In this document: positions 19,307 through 28,535 of the stretch, piece by piece | Position numbering within the stretch: the stretch's first letter is position 1 | Layout: each line of letters starts with the position of its first letter | DNA from: Candidatus Hydrogenedentes bacterium CG07_land_8_20_14_0_80_42_17 | GTDB lineage: Bacteria > UBA8481 | Assembly: GCA_002780065.1 (NCBI GenBank) | Contig: PEWQ01000120.1 | Location: forward strand, 1 to 36,436 | DNA: 36,436 nucleotides | Reading direction: 5' to 3' | Notes under the pieces: model-generated | Told to the model about the DNA's origin: nothing | Database searches by the model: none | What the model saw: only the letters and a program-made list of their open reading frames with translations | Made by a program: the position numbers and the translations under genes

Positions 19307-20790
19307 TATTCATCATCCTCCCTTCGTGCATCAATTTTGCTTTCATCAGAAAACTCTACTGGATAGTTTCCGTCCATACATGCGGTGCAGTAGGAGCAAT
19401 TGCCTGTTATATCGAAGAGATCCTGAACCGAAAGAAATTCGAGCGAATTCACTCCGATCTCTTTTTTCATTTTATCAACTGTCAGGTTGTGAGCTATGAG
19501 CTGATCAATTGAAGGAGTATCGATTCCGTATCTGCACGGATGCGTCCAGGGCGGGCAGATGATGCGCATGTGGACTTCTTTTGCTCCGGCTTTTTTGATG
19601 AGTCTGACTATTTTTTTGCTTGTAGTTCCCCGTACGATTGAATCGTCGACGAGAACAACTCGTTTGCCTTTTAGGGTCGAAGCGACAGGGTTATATTTTA
19701 TTCTTGCTCCGAAATCTCTAATCTTCTGATCAGGCTCAATGAAAGTTCTCCCGATGTAATGAGATCGTATCAGCCCGAATGAAAATGGCAGTCCGGCTTT
19801 TTTTGCATAACCGAGCGCTGACGCGTTTGAGGAATCCGGAACAGAGATGACAACGTCTGCGTCGGCAGGGTGAGTCTCAGCAAGTTTTTCGCCGAGCTTA
19901 ACTCGGATTTCGTGGACCGAATTTCCAAAAATGAAACTGTCCGGCCGCGAGAAATAAATAAGTTCGAAGAGGCAGAGAGATTGATGCGCCGCCGGCGCGA
20001 GGAATCTGGAACGAAGTCCGCTTTCGTCAATAAAAATAATTTCGCCAGGTTCGACTTCACGAATAAATTCCGCTCCAACTAGATCGAATGCGCATGTTTC
20101 AGATGCGGCGATCCATCCTTCTCCGAGCTTTCCCAGAATTAGCGGCCTGAATCCGTTGGGATCGCGCGCAAGAATAATTTTGTTCTCACTCATCATGACT
20201 AAAGAAAATGCGCCTTTCACTATTGAAAGCGCGGAGATAAGCGCATCTTCAAAATTGCCGACATTACGCGCAAGAAGATGAAGAAGAACCTCAGTGTCCA
20301 CGCTTGTATGAAAGATAGCGCCTGTCCGTTCGAGGTTTTTTCGAAGCTCGAGCGCGTTGACGATGTTTCCGTTGTGAGCCACTGCGAGACTTCCTCTGCG
20401 GTAAACTATCTGCAGAGGCTGACTGTTTTCTATCGATGTGCCTCCTGACGTAGAATATCTGACGTGACCTATTGCGGAGTTGCCGGGCAGAATCTGAAAG
20501 TCGCTTTCTTCTCTGAATACTTCGTTGACAAGCCCCATTCCTTTTTTTATGCAGAGACGGCTTTCGTGAGAAGTGACAATGCCGGCGCTCTCCTGCCCGC
20601 GGTGCTGAAGAGCGTATAACGCGAGATACGCAATTTTAGAGGCGGAGGGAACATTATACAAAGCGACAACTCCGCATTCGTCTTTGGGAATTACATTCTT
20701 GCATTTTCTTTTCGATCGGTAGCCGCAGGCTTTAGCCTGCGTTTTTAACGCATGCTTATTATCTTCATTTGATTGAATCATCTTCTTCAT
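19306..20790 (-). CDS. purF: Amidophosphoribosyltransferase with a 38-aa N-terminal propeptide
   Basis: CGVVALYN (catalytic Cys39), LYALQHRGQESAGI, RYSTSG, VVLVDDSIVRGTTSKKIV. Confidence 0.97.
   Translation of the reverse strand: MKKMIQSNEDNKHALKTQAKACGYRSKRKCKNVIPKDECGVVALYNVPSASKIAYLALYALQHRGQESAGIVTSHESRLCIKKGMGLVNEVFREESDFQILPGNSAIGHVRYSTSGGTSIENSQPLQIVYRRGSLAVAHNGNIVNALELRKNLERTGAIFHTSVDTEVLLHLLARNVGNFEDALISALSIVKGAFSLVMMSENKIILARDPNGFRPLILGKLGEGWIAASETCAFDLVGAEFIREVEPGEIIFIDESGLRSRFLAPAAHQSLCLFELIYFSRPDSFIFGNSVHEIRVKLGEKLAETHPADADVVISVPDSSNASALGYAKKAGLPFSFGLIRSHYIGRTFIEPDQKIRDFGARIKYNPVASTLKGKRVVLVDDSIVRGTTSKKIVRLIKKAGAKEVHMRIICPPWTHPCRYGIDTPSIDQLIAHNLTVDKMKKEIGVNSLEFLSVQDLFDITGNCSYCTACMDGNYPVEFSDESKIDARREDDE
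20719..20760. repeat. REP-like GTAG hairpin plus AACGCATGCTTATT tail, inside purF coding sequence
   Basis: GTAG (20719-20722), CGCAGGCT (20724-20731) / AGCCTGCG (20734-20741); acgcatgctta also present beside locus A hairpin (2459-2469). Confidence 0.7.
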
Positions 20791-23057
20791 TTCGATCTCA
20801 CGTCAAAGAGCTGATACAGAGTATTAGACCATGCATTCTTAAGTTCGGCTAATTTAATTGAAATAGTTTTATCGAACGAAAGAACGAAACCTTCGAGCTC
20901 GCCGATTTTTCTCGCAGGAACTCCGGAACTAGAAGCTTTGTTAAGAAGCGCTTCGAGAGATTTTTCTTCACATGTCGCGAGAATGAGACCAGGAGCTTCT
21001 CCGAAGAGCGCGATATCTTTTCTGTTTGAAAAAGGCAGATTCAGTTTCATTCCAATTCCTCCTGCAATTGACATCTCTGCCGCGGCAACTGCAAGTCCGC
21101 CCTGCGAAACGTCGTTTGCTCCAAGAATAATTTCTTTTTCTATCATCTCAACCATAAATCTTTGCAGTCTCGATTCAAGAAGCAGATCCGGCATTTGAGG
21201 TCTGCCGGCCAGGCGGTTGTGAATTCTAAACAAATATTCAGACGCATCCAAAGTTGGATTAGCATCGCCGAGGAGAACAACGGATGAACCTCGAGCCGCG
21301 ATACCGATTGCGCGTTCGGGTCGGTCGATAATTCCGACCATGCCGATAACTACCGTTGGAAGAATCGGTATTCGCTCGCCTTTGAAATTCACGCTTTCAT
21401 TGTAGAGCGATACATTGCCTCCGGTGACCGGCGTATCGAAAGCTATGCATGCAGTTGAGATGCCTTCTACCGATTCTTTCATTTGCCAAAATATTTCCGG
21501 CTCGCGAGGATTCCCAAAATTCAGATTATTTGTAATTGCAACGGGACGCGCTCCTGAGCATGCAATGTTTCTGGCGGCTTCTGCTACAGCTTCTATAGCT
21601 CCGCGGCGCGGATCGAGGAATCCTGCTTTCGCGCACGAATCCGTCGTGACAGCAATGCCCTTAGACGAACCGTCGACAGTCATTACTGTGCTGGAACTGC
21701 CGATAGTTTTCAAGACAGTGGAAGTGCCGACCATGTGATCATACTGTTCGAAGACCCAAGCGCGCGAAGAAAGTTCCGGAGACGAAATTAAATCGAATAG
21801 AGTTTGATTTAAATTTGAGGGAACCGGTATCGATTCGACATCGAGCCTCCAGCGGTCTTTTAGATCACTCGGAGCTTTTCCCTCGAGAGAATAAATCGGA
21901 GATTCGTTGGAGATGCGAGCCGCAGGTATCTCGGCAAATATTTCTTCATCTTCATTTTGTTTTTTACTTTTGACAACCATCATTCCGTTGGAACTTATTT
22001 CGCCGAGAATTGTCGCGTTCAGTTCCCATTTCGAAAGAATTGCTTTTGCGCGATCAATATTCTCGGGCTTCACAACTGCGAGCATACGCTCTTGAGATTC
22101 AGAGAGCATGATTTCGTATGGCGTAATACCTTTTACGCGAAGCGGGACTTTATCAATATTGATCTCTATGCCCGTGCCGCCGCGCGCCGCCATCTCGCAT
22201 GAAGAGCAGGTAAGTCCTGCGGCGCCCATGTCTTGAATTGCGGATACTACGCCCTCTTCGATTAATTCCAGAGTCGCCTCCATGATTCTTTTTTCCATGA
22301 ACGGGTCGCCAATCTGAACGTTCGGCCTGCGGTCTTTTTCTTTCCCATCAAAAACATCGGACGCGAAAGTTGCTCCGTGAATGCCGTCGCGGCCAGTGGA
22401 ATTGCCGTAGTATAAAACCTGTTCGCCGGGGATTTGAGCTTTAGCGTTTGCGATTCGATTTCGTTTACCAATTCCAACTGCCATGACATTCACAAGACAG
22501 TTTTTTTGATATCGGGAATCGAAATGCAGTTCGCCCGCGACAGTCGGAATGCCGACACTATTTCCGTAATCAGAAATTCCTGCAATAACACCGCGCACAG
22601 TTCCTCTCAACGAATTTTTTTCCTGCTTCGAAAGCTTTTTTTTATCATTGATCGATGGATCACCAAAATGAAGCGAATCCAGAAGCGCTATAGGCCGTGC
22701 ACCCATTGTAAATATGTCTCTCAATATTCCACCGACGCCGGTTGCAGAGCCTTGATAAGGTTCGACCATTGAGGGATGATTGTGTGATTCTATTTTGAAA
22801 ACTATAGCAATATTTTCGTCGAGCGCGATTACACCGGCATTCTCGCCGGGGCCTTGAATTACTTGTTTGCCTTTGGTGGGAAGCTTTGCAAGAAGTGGTT
22901 TTGAACTTTTGTATGAGCAGTGTTCAGACCACATGACGGAGAATATTCCGTATTCAGTCCATGTAGGTTCTCTTCCGAGTATTTTTCTCGCGAGTTCAAT
23001 CTCTTCTGCTGTCATTCCAAGTTCAAGAGTTAATTTTTCATCGCTGATTACATTCAT
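20787..23057 (-). CDS. purL: Phosphoribosylformylglycinamidine synthase subunit PurL (small, PurS/PurQ-dependent type)
   Basis: [18 protein letters not shown]...[40 protein letters not shown]; 756 aa. Confidence 0.98.
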   Translation of the reverse strand: MNVISDEKLTLELGMTAEEIELARKILGREPTWTEYGIFSVMWSEHCSYKSSKPLLAKLPTKGKQVIQGPGENAGVIALDENIAIVFKIESHNHPSMVEPYQGSATGVGGILRDIFTMGARPIALLDSLHFGDPSINDKKKLSKQEKNSLRGTVRGVIAGISDYGNSVGIPTVAGELHFDSRYQKNCLVNVMAVGIGKRNRIANAKAQIPGEQVLYYGNSTGRDGIHGATFASDVFDGKEKDRRPNVQIGDPFMEKRIMEATLELIEEGVVSAIQDMGAAGLTCSSCEMAARGGTGIEINIDKVPLRVKGITPYEIMLSESQERMLAVVKPENIDRAKAILSKWELNATILGEISSNGMMVVKSKKQNEDEEIFAEIPAARISNESPIYSLEGKAPSDLKDRWRLDVESIPVPSNLNQTLFDLISSPELSSRAWVFEQYDHMVGTSTVLKTIGSSSTVMTVDGSSKGIAVTTDSCAKAGFLDPRRGAIEAVAEAARNIACSGARPVAITNNLNFGNPREPEIFWQMKESVEGISTACIAFDTPVTGGNVSLYNESVNFKGERIPILPTVVIGMVGIIDRPERAIGIAARGSSVVLLGDANPTLDASEYLFRIHNRLAGRPQMPDLLLESRLQRFMVEMIEKEIILGANDVSQGGLAVAAAEMSIAGGIGMKLNLPFSNRKDIALFGEAPGLILATCEEKSLEALLNKASSSGVPARKIGELEGFVLSFDKTISIKLAELKNAWSNTLYQLFDVRSK

Positions 23058-23737
23058 TGTTTTGTCTCCAATGCATTTATCATCGATTCGAAGATGCTTC
23101 TTCCGTCAATACTTCCTGAAAGATAAGTGACTGAACGTTCGGGATGAGGCATCATTCCCATTACGTTGCCTGTATCGTTGATGATGCCTGCGATATTATT
23201 TATCGAGCCGTTGCAGTTCTCATTATCGGACGCGTATCTGAATACAATTCCGCCGCTGTCTTCGAGTTTTTTCAGTTCATTATTGTCAGCGTAATATCTG
23301 CCTTGTCCGTGCGCGATCGGTAGTGAAAGCTCTCGCTTGCATGCAGAGGTAAATGAAGTGTTAGTGCGTTCGCAGATCAGTTTAACATATTTGCATACGA
23401 ATTTAAGAGAGTTGTTTTTCAGGAGCGCTCCGGGCAGAAGTCCTGCTTCGACCAGAATTTGAAATCCGTTGCAGATTCCGATTACCAGTCCGCCTTTTCG
23501 CGCATATTCGATTACAGAGTTTACGATAGGTGAGAATCTCGCAATTGCGCCTGCACGCAGATAATCGCCATAAGAAAATCCGCCGGGTAGAATTACAGCT
23601 GAATATTTTTCGAGAGATGTCGACCGATGCCAAACTGATTCGGTGTTTATTCCCAGCGACTGAACAGCCTTTACGCAGTCTCGATCACAATTTGATCCGG
23701 GAAAAGTGACAACGGCAAAAATATTTTTTTTCTTCAT
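23054..23737 (-). CDS. purQ: Phosphoribosylformylglycinamidine synthase subunit PurQ
   Basis: [10 protein letters not shown]...[17 protein letters not shown]...[17 protein letters not shown]...MMPHPER. Confidence 0.97.
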   Translation of the reverse strand: MKKKNIFAVVTFPGSNCDRDCVKAVQSLGINTESVWHRSTSLEKYSAVILPGGFSYGDYLRAGAIARFSPIVNSVIEYARKGGLVIGICNGFQILVEAGLLPGALLKNNSLKFVCKYVKLICERTNTSFTSACKRELSLPIAHGQGRYYADNNELKKLEDSGGIVFRYASDNENCNGSINNIAGIINDTGNVMGMMPHPERSVTYLSGSIDGRSIFESMINALETKQ

Positions 23738-23752
23738 GACAGCTTCATCTTT

Positions 23753-23785
23753 TTTTCATTTTTCAATTATTTCGCACTTTCTCTG
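23753..23785. repeat. 33-bp direct repeat, copy 1 (duplicate of the purS 3' end)
   Basis: ttttcatttttcaattatttcgcactttctctg, identical to 23925-23957. Confidence 0.9.
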
Positions 23786-23860
23786 ACGCGTGGCGTCCAT
23801 TGACGCGTGGCGTCCATTGACGCGTGGCGTCCATTGACGCGGAGCGCCTGTGCCTCCATG
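23786..23860 (-). repeat. REP-like repeat, locus E: 17-bp tandem units with head GGAGGCACAGGCG, one arm missing
   Basis: GACGCGTGGCGTCCATT-type 17-bp units followed by gacgcggagcgcctgtgCCTCCatg; no CAGGCG arm on the left side. Confidence 0.75.
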
Positions 23861-23871
23861 ACATCTCCCGT

Positions 23872-23945
23872 TATATTTGAAATTGCAAATTGGAAAGTGC
23901 AAATTGAAAATTTTATTTTTCCAATTTTCATTTTTCAATTATTTC
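23872..23945. repeat. AT-rich hairpin repeat, copy 2
   Basis: ttatatttgaaattgcaaattggaaagtgcaaattgaaaattttatttttccaattttcatttttcaattattt; matches 11760-11832. Confidence 0.85.
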
Positions 23946-23957
23946 GCACTTTCTCTG
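23925..23957. repeat. 33-bp direct repeat, copy 2 (contains purS stop and last codons)
   Basis: Identical to 23753-23785; encodes PEKVRNN-stop of purS on the minus strand. Confidence 0.9.
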
Positions 23958-24195
23958 GTAGAGGAGTTAGGGCTTGTATTGAAAAAGTTTCGACGAGCGG
24001 GTTTGACAGCAATTTGTTCGCAATCTCATTCAAACGACCTGAATCCTCTCCATTATTGATTTCGACAAGAAATGACTTTCCTGCTCGAATAGAAGCAATT
24101 TCTTTAAATCCCAGCGAATGCGCGGCATCGAGAATTACCTCGCCTTGCGGATCGAGAACTTCATCCTTCGGAAGAATGATTACGAGATATTTCAT
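23935..24195 (-). CDS. purS: Phosphoribosylformylglycinamidine synthase subunit PurS
   Basis: MKYLVIILPKDEVLDPQGEVILDAAHSLGFKEIASIRAGKSFLVEI; internal ATG at 24195 overlaps purC stop by 4 nt. Confidence 0.92.
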   Translation of the reverse strand: MKYLVIILPKDEVLDPQGEVILDAAHSLGFKEIASIRAGKSFLVEINNGEDSGRLNEIANKLLSNPLVETFSIQALTPLPEKVRNN

Positions 24196-25070
24196 AGCGA
24201 CGGCTCCTTTTTTGTGATGAGTCGAAATGCTGTTTTGTAGCGTTCTAGTGTCCCTTGAATAATTTTTTGCGGAAGTTTTGGCGCTGGAGGTTCTTTGTTC
24301 CATCCGGACTCTTCCAGAAAGTCGCGCAGGAACTGCTTGTCAAATGGATTTTGAGTCCTTCCAGGCCTGTATTCGGATTTGAACCAATATCTCGATGAGT
24401 CAGGTGTCAGAACTTCATCGATTAAAATAATTTCGTTGTTTTTGTCGAACCCAAATTCGAATTTTGTATCTGCAAGAATAAGCCCGCGTTCCAAAAGAAA
24501 TTTTGCGGCGGACAAATAAAGTTTTATTGACAAATCTTTCAGCTTTCCTGCAAATTCAGTTCCGATTTTGTTGGACATCTCGTTGAATGAAATATTTTCA
24601 TCATGACCGCTCTCTGCTTTTGTCGCCGGCGTGAATATCGGCTCGGATAATTTTCCTGATTCCTTCAATCCCTTGGGCAGAATTGTTTTATTCACTGTCC
24701 CAAAATTTTTGTATTCTTTCCATGCGGAGCCTGCAAGGTATCCCCGCACTACGCATTCGAAATCGATTCTTTTCGCTTCCATGACCATCATTGATCTGCC
24801 TGCGAGTTCTTCAGTGTGCTCGCAAAAAGGCGAAGGATATTTTCTTGGATCGGTTTCGATTAAATGATTCGGCATGATGTTAGAAAATCCTGGAGCGTTA
24901 AGAAACCAAAATACCGAGAGCTGTGAAAGGATTTTTCCTTTTCCGGGAATCGGTTCGGAAAATACTACGTCGAATGCGCTTATTCGGTCTGAAGCGTTAA
25001 TGATCAGCTTATCACCGAGAACATAAACGTCGCGGACTTTGCCTCGATAATTCGGAGCTGGAAGAGTCAT
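24192..25070 (-). CDS. purC: Phosphoribosylaminoimidazole-succinocarboxamide synthase
   Basis: YRGKVRDVYVLGDKLIINASDRISAFDVVFSEPIPGKGKIL...ECVVRGYLAGSAWKEY...LIDEVLTPDSSRYW. Confidence 0.97.
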   Translation of the reverse strand: MTLPAPNYRGKVRDVYVLGDKLIINASDRISAFDVVFSEPIPGKGKILSQLSVFWFLNAPGFSNIMPNHLIETDPRKYPSPFCEHTEELAGRSMMVMEAKRIDFECVVRGYLAGSAWKEYKNFGTVNKTILPKGLKESGKLSEPIFTPATKAESGHDENISFNEMSNKIGTEFAGKLKDLSIKLYLSAAKFLLERGLILADTKFEFGFDKNNEIILIDEVLTPDSSRYWFKSEYRPGRTQNPFDKQFLRDFLEESGWNKEPPAPKLPQKIIQGTLERYKTAFRLITKKEPSL

Positions 25071-25648
25071 CGTTTATTCCTCCGTCTTTTTTTTGTTATG
25101 AAACTCGAAGATGATGATTTCAAATAAGAGCTTACACCATCTTTAACTAATTTTTTGTCTCTAGCTAAAACATTGCGGCGCATCTCGGAGCGCATCTCTT
25201 CCAATTGCTTTTGAATTATTGGATACTTCAACGCTAAAATTTGCGCCGCAAGAATTCCGGCATTCTTTGCGCCAGGTTTGCCGATTGCGAGACTTGCTAC
25301 AGGAACGCCCGCAGGCATCTGAACGATCGAATACAGGCTGTCTATTCCGTAAAGAGAAGTAGTCGGCATGGGCACAGCAAGTACCGGCAGAGTTGTTTGC
25401 GAAGCGATCGAACCGGCAAGATGTGCGGCTCCGCCTGCTCCGCTTATTATCACTTCTATTCCGCGGTCACGCGCAGTTTTTGCGTATTCTGAGGCTTCGT
25501 CAGGAGTTCTATGCGCAGAGAGAATGCGGACTTCATATTCGAGATTGAATTTTTTAAGAACCTCTATAGTTTCATTCATTATCGGGAGGTCGGTATCTGA
25601 CCCGATAACAATTCCGATTTTTGGCTTACGCGAAGATTTTTTATTCAT
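25067..25648 (-). CDS. purE: 5-(carboxyamino)imidazole ribonucleotide mutase (class I-like PurE)
   Basis: IGIVIGSDTDLPIM...SAHRTPDEASEYA...SGAGGAAHLAGSIAS...GIDSLYSIVQMPAGVPVASLAIG; ATG 25648 preferred over 25720, which lies in repeat F1. Confidence 0.95.
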   Translation of the reverse strand: MNKKSSRKPKIGIVIGSDTDLPIMNETIEVLKKFNLEYEVRILSAHRTPDEASEYAKTARDRGIEVIISGAGGAAHLAGSIASQTTLPVLAVPMPTTSLYGIDSLYSIVQMPAGVPVASLAIGKPGAKNAGILAAQILALKYPIIQKQLEEMRSEMRRNVLARDKKLVKDGVSSYLKSSSSSFITKKRRRNKR

Positions 25649-25701
25649 TGATAATTCCCAATATATTTTATATTGACTACTGTTCGAGTGTAATTGCAAG
25701 T

Positions 25702-25718
25702 GCAGGCGAGGCGCCTCC
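25702..25718 (-). repeat. REP-like minimal hairpin, locus F1
   Basis: gcAGGCG-agg-CGCCTCC; head CCTCC on plus strand = GGAG on minus. Confidence 0.6.
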
Positions 25719-25740
25719 AAAAAAAAGTTATTGATTTAAA

Positions 25741-25778
25741 TGGAGGCACGTGCGCCCACGCACGTGATTGACAAGCAG
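25741..25778 (+). repeat. REP-like hairpin, locus F2
   Basis: GGAGG + CACGTGCG (25747-25754) / CGCACGTG (25759-25766), loop CCCA, tail ATTGACAAGCAGATG. Confidence 0.75.
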
Positions 25779-25793
25779 ATGCTTTTTCTTTTT

Positions 25794-27341
25794 TCATTCC
25801 CATTCGATTGTGGCCGGCGGTTTCGATGAAATATCGTAAACTACTCGGTTCACTCCTTTTACTTCGTTTATGATTCTATTCGAAATCTTTTCAAGAAGCT
25901 CAGGCGGAAGTTTCGCCCAGTCCGCTGTCATAAAATCTTGTGTCACTACTGCGCGAAGAGCAATAGTCTCTTCATACGTTCTGAAGTCGCCCATGACTCC
26001 AACACTCCTTACCGGAAGCAGAACTGCCAGCGCCTGTGAGACTTTGTCATACCAATCCGCATTTCTCAATTCGTCAATGAATATCGAATCCGCCAATTTC
26101 AAAATCTCGAGTCGCTCTCGTGAAATTGCTCCGATGATTCTAACGGCTAATCCAGGTCCGGGGAAAGGATGCCTCTTCAAAAGTCCTTCTTTGATTCTAA
26201 GCTCTTTTCCTACTCGCCGCACATCGTCTTTGAAGAGCCAGCGCAACGGCTCGATCAGTTCGAATCCGAGTTCTTCAGGGAGCCCGCCGACATTGTGATG
26301 AGTTTTAATTGTGGCGCTCGGACCTCTATTCGGCGATTTGCTCTCGATGACGTCGGGATAAAGAGTTCCTTGCCCTAAAAACTTTACGTTCTTTCCTATA
26401 CCTTTTACAACCTCAGTAAAAGTTTCCACAAATGTATTACCGATTATTCTTCTCTTTGCTTCAGGATCCGAAATAGCTTCTAATTTAGATAGAAATCTCG
26501 CGCTCGCATCACAAACTCTCAGCTTGATTCCGAACTCTTTGTTAAAATTTGTTTCTACTTCCTGCCGCTCGTTTCTTCTCAAAAGCCCGTTGTCGATAAA
26601 GACAGGTATGAGTCTGTCTCCGATTGCTTTGTAAAAGAGCAGAGTTGCCACAGTTGAGTCAACTCCGCCTGATACCCCAAGAACGACTTTTTCTTCGCCG
26701 ACGACATTTCGAATTGATGAGATGCTTTCCTCAATGAATTTTCCGGCCGTCCAAGTCGGAGCGAGACCGCAGATTCGAAAAAGAAAATTCGAAATGATTT
26801 GCTTGCCGAATTCAGTGTGAGTCACTTCAGGATGAAATTGCAGTCCGACAATTTTAAGACTTGAGTTTTCTATGCCGACGCAAACTCGGTTGTGATCGTT
26901 CGCGGAAAATGCCAGAAGTTTCCAGCCGGGCGGAGCTTTTTCGACTATGTCGCCGTGGCTCATCCAAACAGAAAATTCTTTTGGGACGGCTGAAAAGAGC
27001 AAAGAATCTTCAACAAGTTTAATTTTTGTCTTTCCGTATTCGCGATTAGAAGACGGAGAAACTTTACCTCCAAGCGAGTGCGCCAACATTTGCATTCCGT
27101 AACATATTCCGAGTAATGGAATTTTGCCTTCGAGAAGCTCCGGATCGCATTTTGGAGCGTTTTCATTCCATACACTTGCAGGGCCTCCGGACAATATTAC
27201 GGCTGAGACTTTGCTTTTTTGCAGTTCATTTAGAGTGGCATCGTAGGGACGAATTGTTGAGAAGACACCAAGACTGCGGATGGTTCTCGCTATGAGCTGA
27301 GTATATTGCGAGCCGAAATCGAGAATTGCAACTTCAGTCAT
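25794..27341 (-). CDS. guaA: GMP synthase (glutamine-hydrolysing)
   Basis: ILDFGSQYTQLIARTIR...LGICYGMQMLAH...VLGVSGGVDSTVATLL...KRHPFPGPGLAVRI...PPATIEWE. Confidence 0.98.
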   Translation of the reverse strand: MTEVAILDFGSQYTQLIARTIRSLGVFSTIRPYDATLNELQKSKVSAVILSGGPASVWNENAPKCDPELLEGKIPLLGICYGMQMLAHSLGGKVSPSSNREYGKTKIKLVEDSLLFSAVPKEFSVWMSHGDIVEKAPPGWKLLAFSANDHNRVCVGIENSSLKIVGLQFHPEVTHTEFGKQIISNFLFRICGLAPTWTAGKFIEESISSIRNVVGEEKVVLGVSGGVDSTVATLLFYKAIGDRLIPVFIDNGLLRRNERQEVETNFNKEFGIKLRVCDASARFLSKLEAISDPEAKRRIIGNTFVETFTEVVKGIGKNVKFLGQGTLYPDVIESKSPNRGPSATIKTHHNVGGLPEELGFELIEPLRWLFKDDVRRVGKELRIKEGLLKRHPFPGPGLAVRIIGAISRERLEILKLADSIFIDELRNADWYDKVSQALAVLLPVRSVGVMGDFRTYEETIALRAVVTQDFMTADWAKLPPELLEKISNRIINEVKGVNRVVYDISSKPPATIEWE

Positions 27342-27343
27342 AA

Positions 27344-28507
27344 TCAGTTTTTTCCCATTCCAATGTGTTGAGTTCTTTGAGCAAGCTTGCCTTCGGTTTT
27401 TATTGCCGGTGCGATGATGAGCTCGGTCATTTGAAATTCTTTAATGTTCTTTGCTCCGACAGACCCCATGCATGTTCGTATAGCTCCGACTATATTTTGA
27501 GTTCCGTTGTCGAGAGTAGCCGGCCCGAAAAGAATTTGCTCCAGAGAGGAAGTGATGCCGACTTCTATGCGCGTGCCTCTGGGGAGATTCGAATGAGGAG
27601 TTGCCATTCCCCAATGAAAGCCGCGGCCTGGAGCTTCTTTAGCTTTTGCGAAAGCTGAACCGATCATGACAGCGTCTGCTCCTGATGCGAATGCCTTGCA
27701 GATGTCTCCGCCTGATGTCATGCCTCCGTCCGTAATTATCGGGACGTATCTACCGCTTTGTTTGAAGAAGAGGTCTCGCGCCGCGGCAGAGTCAACGGTC
27801 GCAGTGACCTGTGGAACTCCGATGCCTAGAACTCCTCGAGTCGTGCATGCCGCGCCGGGCCCGATTCCAATAAGAAGCGCGCTAGGCCCTGCCGCCATCA
27901 GTTCCAGAGCCATTTCGAATGTGACTGAATTGCCGACGATGATCGGAACCTTTGCATTCTTGCAGAACGCGGCAAGATCAAGCGTTTTGTATGCGGTCGA
28001 GATGTGCCTCACAGTAGCAACTGTGGATTGAACCACGAAGACGTCAACTCCAGACTCGATCGCGTAATTGTAATACTCTTCCGCTTTTTGTGGTGTGGCA
28101 GAAACTCCTGCAACTCCTCCGGCTTTTTTTATCTCTTCAATTCGCTTTTGAATTAATTTGGGCTGAACAGAAGGTTCATACAGCTTTTGAAGCAATTTCG
28201 TTGCGCGTTCGGGTGTTGATTTTGCGATATCATCAAGAATTTCGTTTGGATTTTCATATCGAGTCTGAACGCCTTCGAGATTTAGAATTGCAAGACCACC
28301 CAATCCGGAAAGTTCAATAGCGAATTTAGCATCTACAACTCCGTCCATCGCCGACGCAATAATTGGAATTTGAAAATTATTTTTTTCCAATTGAAAAGTA
28401 ATATCAACTTCATCAGGATTTACAGTGCGCTGACCGGGCACAAGTGCCACCTCATCAAATCCATACGCTAATCTTGCTTTGCGATTCATTCCGATATAGT
28501 AAGCCAT
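27344..28507 (-). CDS. guaB3: GuaB3 family IMPDH-related protein (no CBS domains)
   Basis: RKARLAYGFDEVALVPGQRTVNPDEVD...IIASAMDGVVD...GPGAACTTRGVLGIGVPQ...APGRGFHWGMATPHSNLPRGTRIEVG...LAQRTQHIGMGK; 387 aa, single barrel. Confidence 0.9.
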   Translation of the reverse strand: MAYYIGMNRKARLAYGFDEVALVPGQRTVNPDEVDITFQLEKNNFQIPIIASAMDGVVDAKFAIELSGLGGLAILNLEGVQTRYENPNEILDDIAKSTPERATKLLQKLYEPSVQPKLIQKRIEEIKKAGGVAGVSATPQKAEEYYNYAIESGVDVFVVQSTVATVRHISTAYKTLDLAAFCKNAKVPIIVGNSVTFEMALELMAAGPSALLIGIGPGAACTTRGVLGIGVPQVTATVDSAAARDLFFKQSGRYVPIITDGGMTSGGDICKAFASGADAVMIGSAFAKAKEAPGRGFHWGMATPHSNLPRGTRIEVGITSSLEQILFGPATLDNGTQNIVGAIRTCMGSVGAKNIKEFQMTELIIAPAIKTEGKLAQRTQHIGMGKN

Positions 28508-28535
28508 ACTTTTTCCTCCGAGTGGGAAGTGCGCT

